From NCBI GenBank assembly GCA_903920415.1, contig CAIXMD010000259.1, forward strand, positions 1 to 6,802: a stretch of 6,802 nucleotides of DNA. The letters run 5' to 3'. Shown here piece after piece: positions 6,080 through 6,802 of this stretch. The first letter of the stretch is position 1; each line of letters starts with the position of its first letter. A program made the position numbers and the translations under genes. This DNA comes from an uncultured Desulfomonile sp. GTDB lineage: Bacteria; Desulfobacterota; Desulfomonilia; Desulfomonilales; Desulfomonilaceae. The notes below the pieces were generated by a model. That model searched no databases. It saw only the letters and a program-made list of their open reading frames with translations, and was not told the DNA's origin.

Positions 6080-6108
6080 TTGCACAGGGAATTTATTTCA
6101 TATATACT
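6080..6108 (+). promoter_or_regulatory. Possible sigma-70-type promoter for the PDDEXK gene
   Basis: TTGCAC (6080-6085) and TATACT (6103-6108) are separated by exactly 17 bases. The -10 hexamer matches the consensus at five of six positions, the -35 at only three. It sits 39 bases before the GTG start at 6148, in an otherwise gene-free stretch (5889-6147). It is plausible but unproven, since consensus promoters of this host are not certain. Confidence 0.35.
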
Positions 6109-6147
6109 ACGTTCACACAGTAGCCAAACAAATTATTCAAGAAAACC

Positions 6148-6802
6148 GTGAGCACCCGATCACCCCGAAAACTGATCACCTTCGACTGGGCAATGAAACG
6201 TCTCTTGCGCAGCAAAGCCAACTTTGAGATACTTGAAGGTTTTTTGAGTGAGCTGTTGGGCGAAGATATTCTTATCCTTGAAATTCTGGAGAGTGAAAGC
6301 AACAAGGAGAGCAGAGCCGACAAATTCAACCGTGTCGATCTCAAAGTAAAAAACAGCAAAGGCGAGATCATTATTATCGAAGTGCAGTTTGATCGGGAAT
6401 TTGATTACCTGCAACGGATGCTTTATGGTATCTCCCGTGTTATCACCGAACATCAGAAAGAGGGTGAGAGCTATGCAAAACTGGTTAAGGTTATCTCCGT
6501 CAATATTCTTTACTTCGATCTTGGTCACGGCACCGACTATGTTTACCACGGCACCACAAGTTTTGTGGGCATTCATGATCACGACACCTTGCAACTTGAT
6601 AGCCGTCAGCAGACGCAGTATGGCAAAAGCCGGATCAGTACTCTTTATCCCGAATACTACCTGATCAAGGTCAACAATTTTAACCGCATAGCGACAACAT
6701 CACTTGACGAGTGGATATATTTTCTCAAGAATGAAGAGATCAAGGATGAATTCAAAGCCAAAGGGATTCAGAAAGCAAAAAAGTCCTTTTCACTGCTGAG
6801 CA
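6148..6802 (+). CDS. Rpn/PD-(D/E)XK nuclease family 'transposase-like' protein, 3' end outside window
   Basis: The frame is open from after TAG 6121 to the right edge, giving at least 218 residues from GTG 6148, the only plausible start before the conserved KLITFDWAMKRLLRSKANFE opening. Then come FLSELLGEDILILEI and a nuclease core: NRVDLKV with D64, and a GEIIIIEVQ strand with E78 and Q80. This is the D-x(n)-ExQ variant of the PD-(D/E)XK active site. FDREFDYLQRMLYGISRVI, YSVNILYFDLGHGTDYVYHG-like strands and SLDEWIYFLKNEEIKDEF are characteristic of the 'PD-(D/E)XK nuclease family transposase' group (TIGR01784/PF12784-like). Relatives such as Rpn promote recombination and contain a nuclease, but they are not classic insertion-sequence transposases, and no terminal inverted repeats are seen here. 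The usual family length is about 280-300, so some 70 residues lie outside. The active site appears intact. Confidence 0.85.
   Translation, partial: MSTRSPRKLITFDWAMKRLLRSKANFEILEGFLSELLGEDILILEILESESNKESRADKFNRVDLKVKNSKGEIIIIEVQFDREFDYLQRMLYGISRVITEHQKEGESYAKLVKVISVNILYFDLGHGTDYVYHGTTSFVGIHDHDTLQLDSRQQTQYGKSRISTLYPEYYLIKVNNFNRIATTSLDEWIYFLKNEEIKDEFKAKGIQKAKKSFSLLS

Noticed and set aside
5991..6227. 78-residue open frame ahead of the PDDEXK gene
   Set aside because: Its second half is an out-of-frame reading of the start of the nuclease gene, and the first half has no recognisable motif.
6093..6594. Minus-strand frames of 92 and 144 residues at the right end
   Set aside because: Both are antisense to the PDDEXK nuclease gene, whose motifs are unmistakable on the plus strand.
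1..6802. tRNA, rRNA or riboswitch genes
   Set aside because: No cloverleaf, conserved rRNA segment or known riboswitch core was recognised on either strand by eye.

Overview
The window looks like accessory bacterial DNA, with every supported gene on the + strand. The best guess for the host is a green sulfur bacterium (Chlorobium/Pelodictyon type). That rests on moderate GC, a run of AACTTTG-type heptamers at 5946-5980, and several toxin-antitoxin families beside a PD-(D/E)XK 'transposase-like' nuclease gene. It is recall and inference, not a database result.

Left part (1-3325): a large gene, cut by the left edge, encodes the rear of a GHKL/Hsp90-like (sacsin-type) ATPase. It is split by a reading-frame change at a run of eight T (1266-1273). 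The second piece ends in a CQxTG...GNMLC domain resembling a zinc-less, degenerate HNH fold. A separate gene 56 bases downstream encodes a winged-helix plus intact HNH nuclease. The pair resembles a two-gene, restriction-like conflict module. It is the best candidate here for an under-described system, although half of the ATPase lies outside the window and the frame change may have killed it.

Middle part (3466-5386): three different two-gene toxin-antitoxin cassettes follow one another. The first is MntA/HepT (nucleotidyltransferase plus HEPN RNase, ATGA overlap), with all recognisable motifs intact. The second is a UPF0175 antitoxin with a DUF3368 PIN toxin (ATGA overlap), whose toxin is cut to 66 residues and is probably dead. 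The third is a DUF433 antitoxin with a DUF5615 PIN-like toxin (17-base overlap), apparently intact.

Right part (5387-6802): a WYL-domain regulator remnant lacks its N-terminal DNA-binding half and carries an internal frame change. A gene-free stretch with the heptamer array and a possible promoter follows. Last comes the 5' part of an Rpn/PDDEXK-family nuclease gene (GTG start at 6148), which runs off the right edge. The mix of intact and decaying genes suggests repeated insertion and loss at one site.
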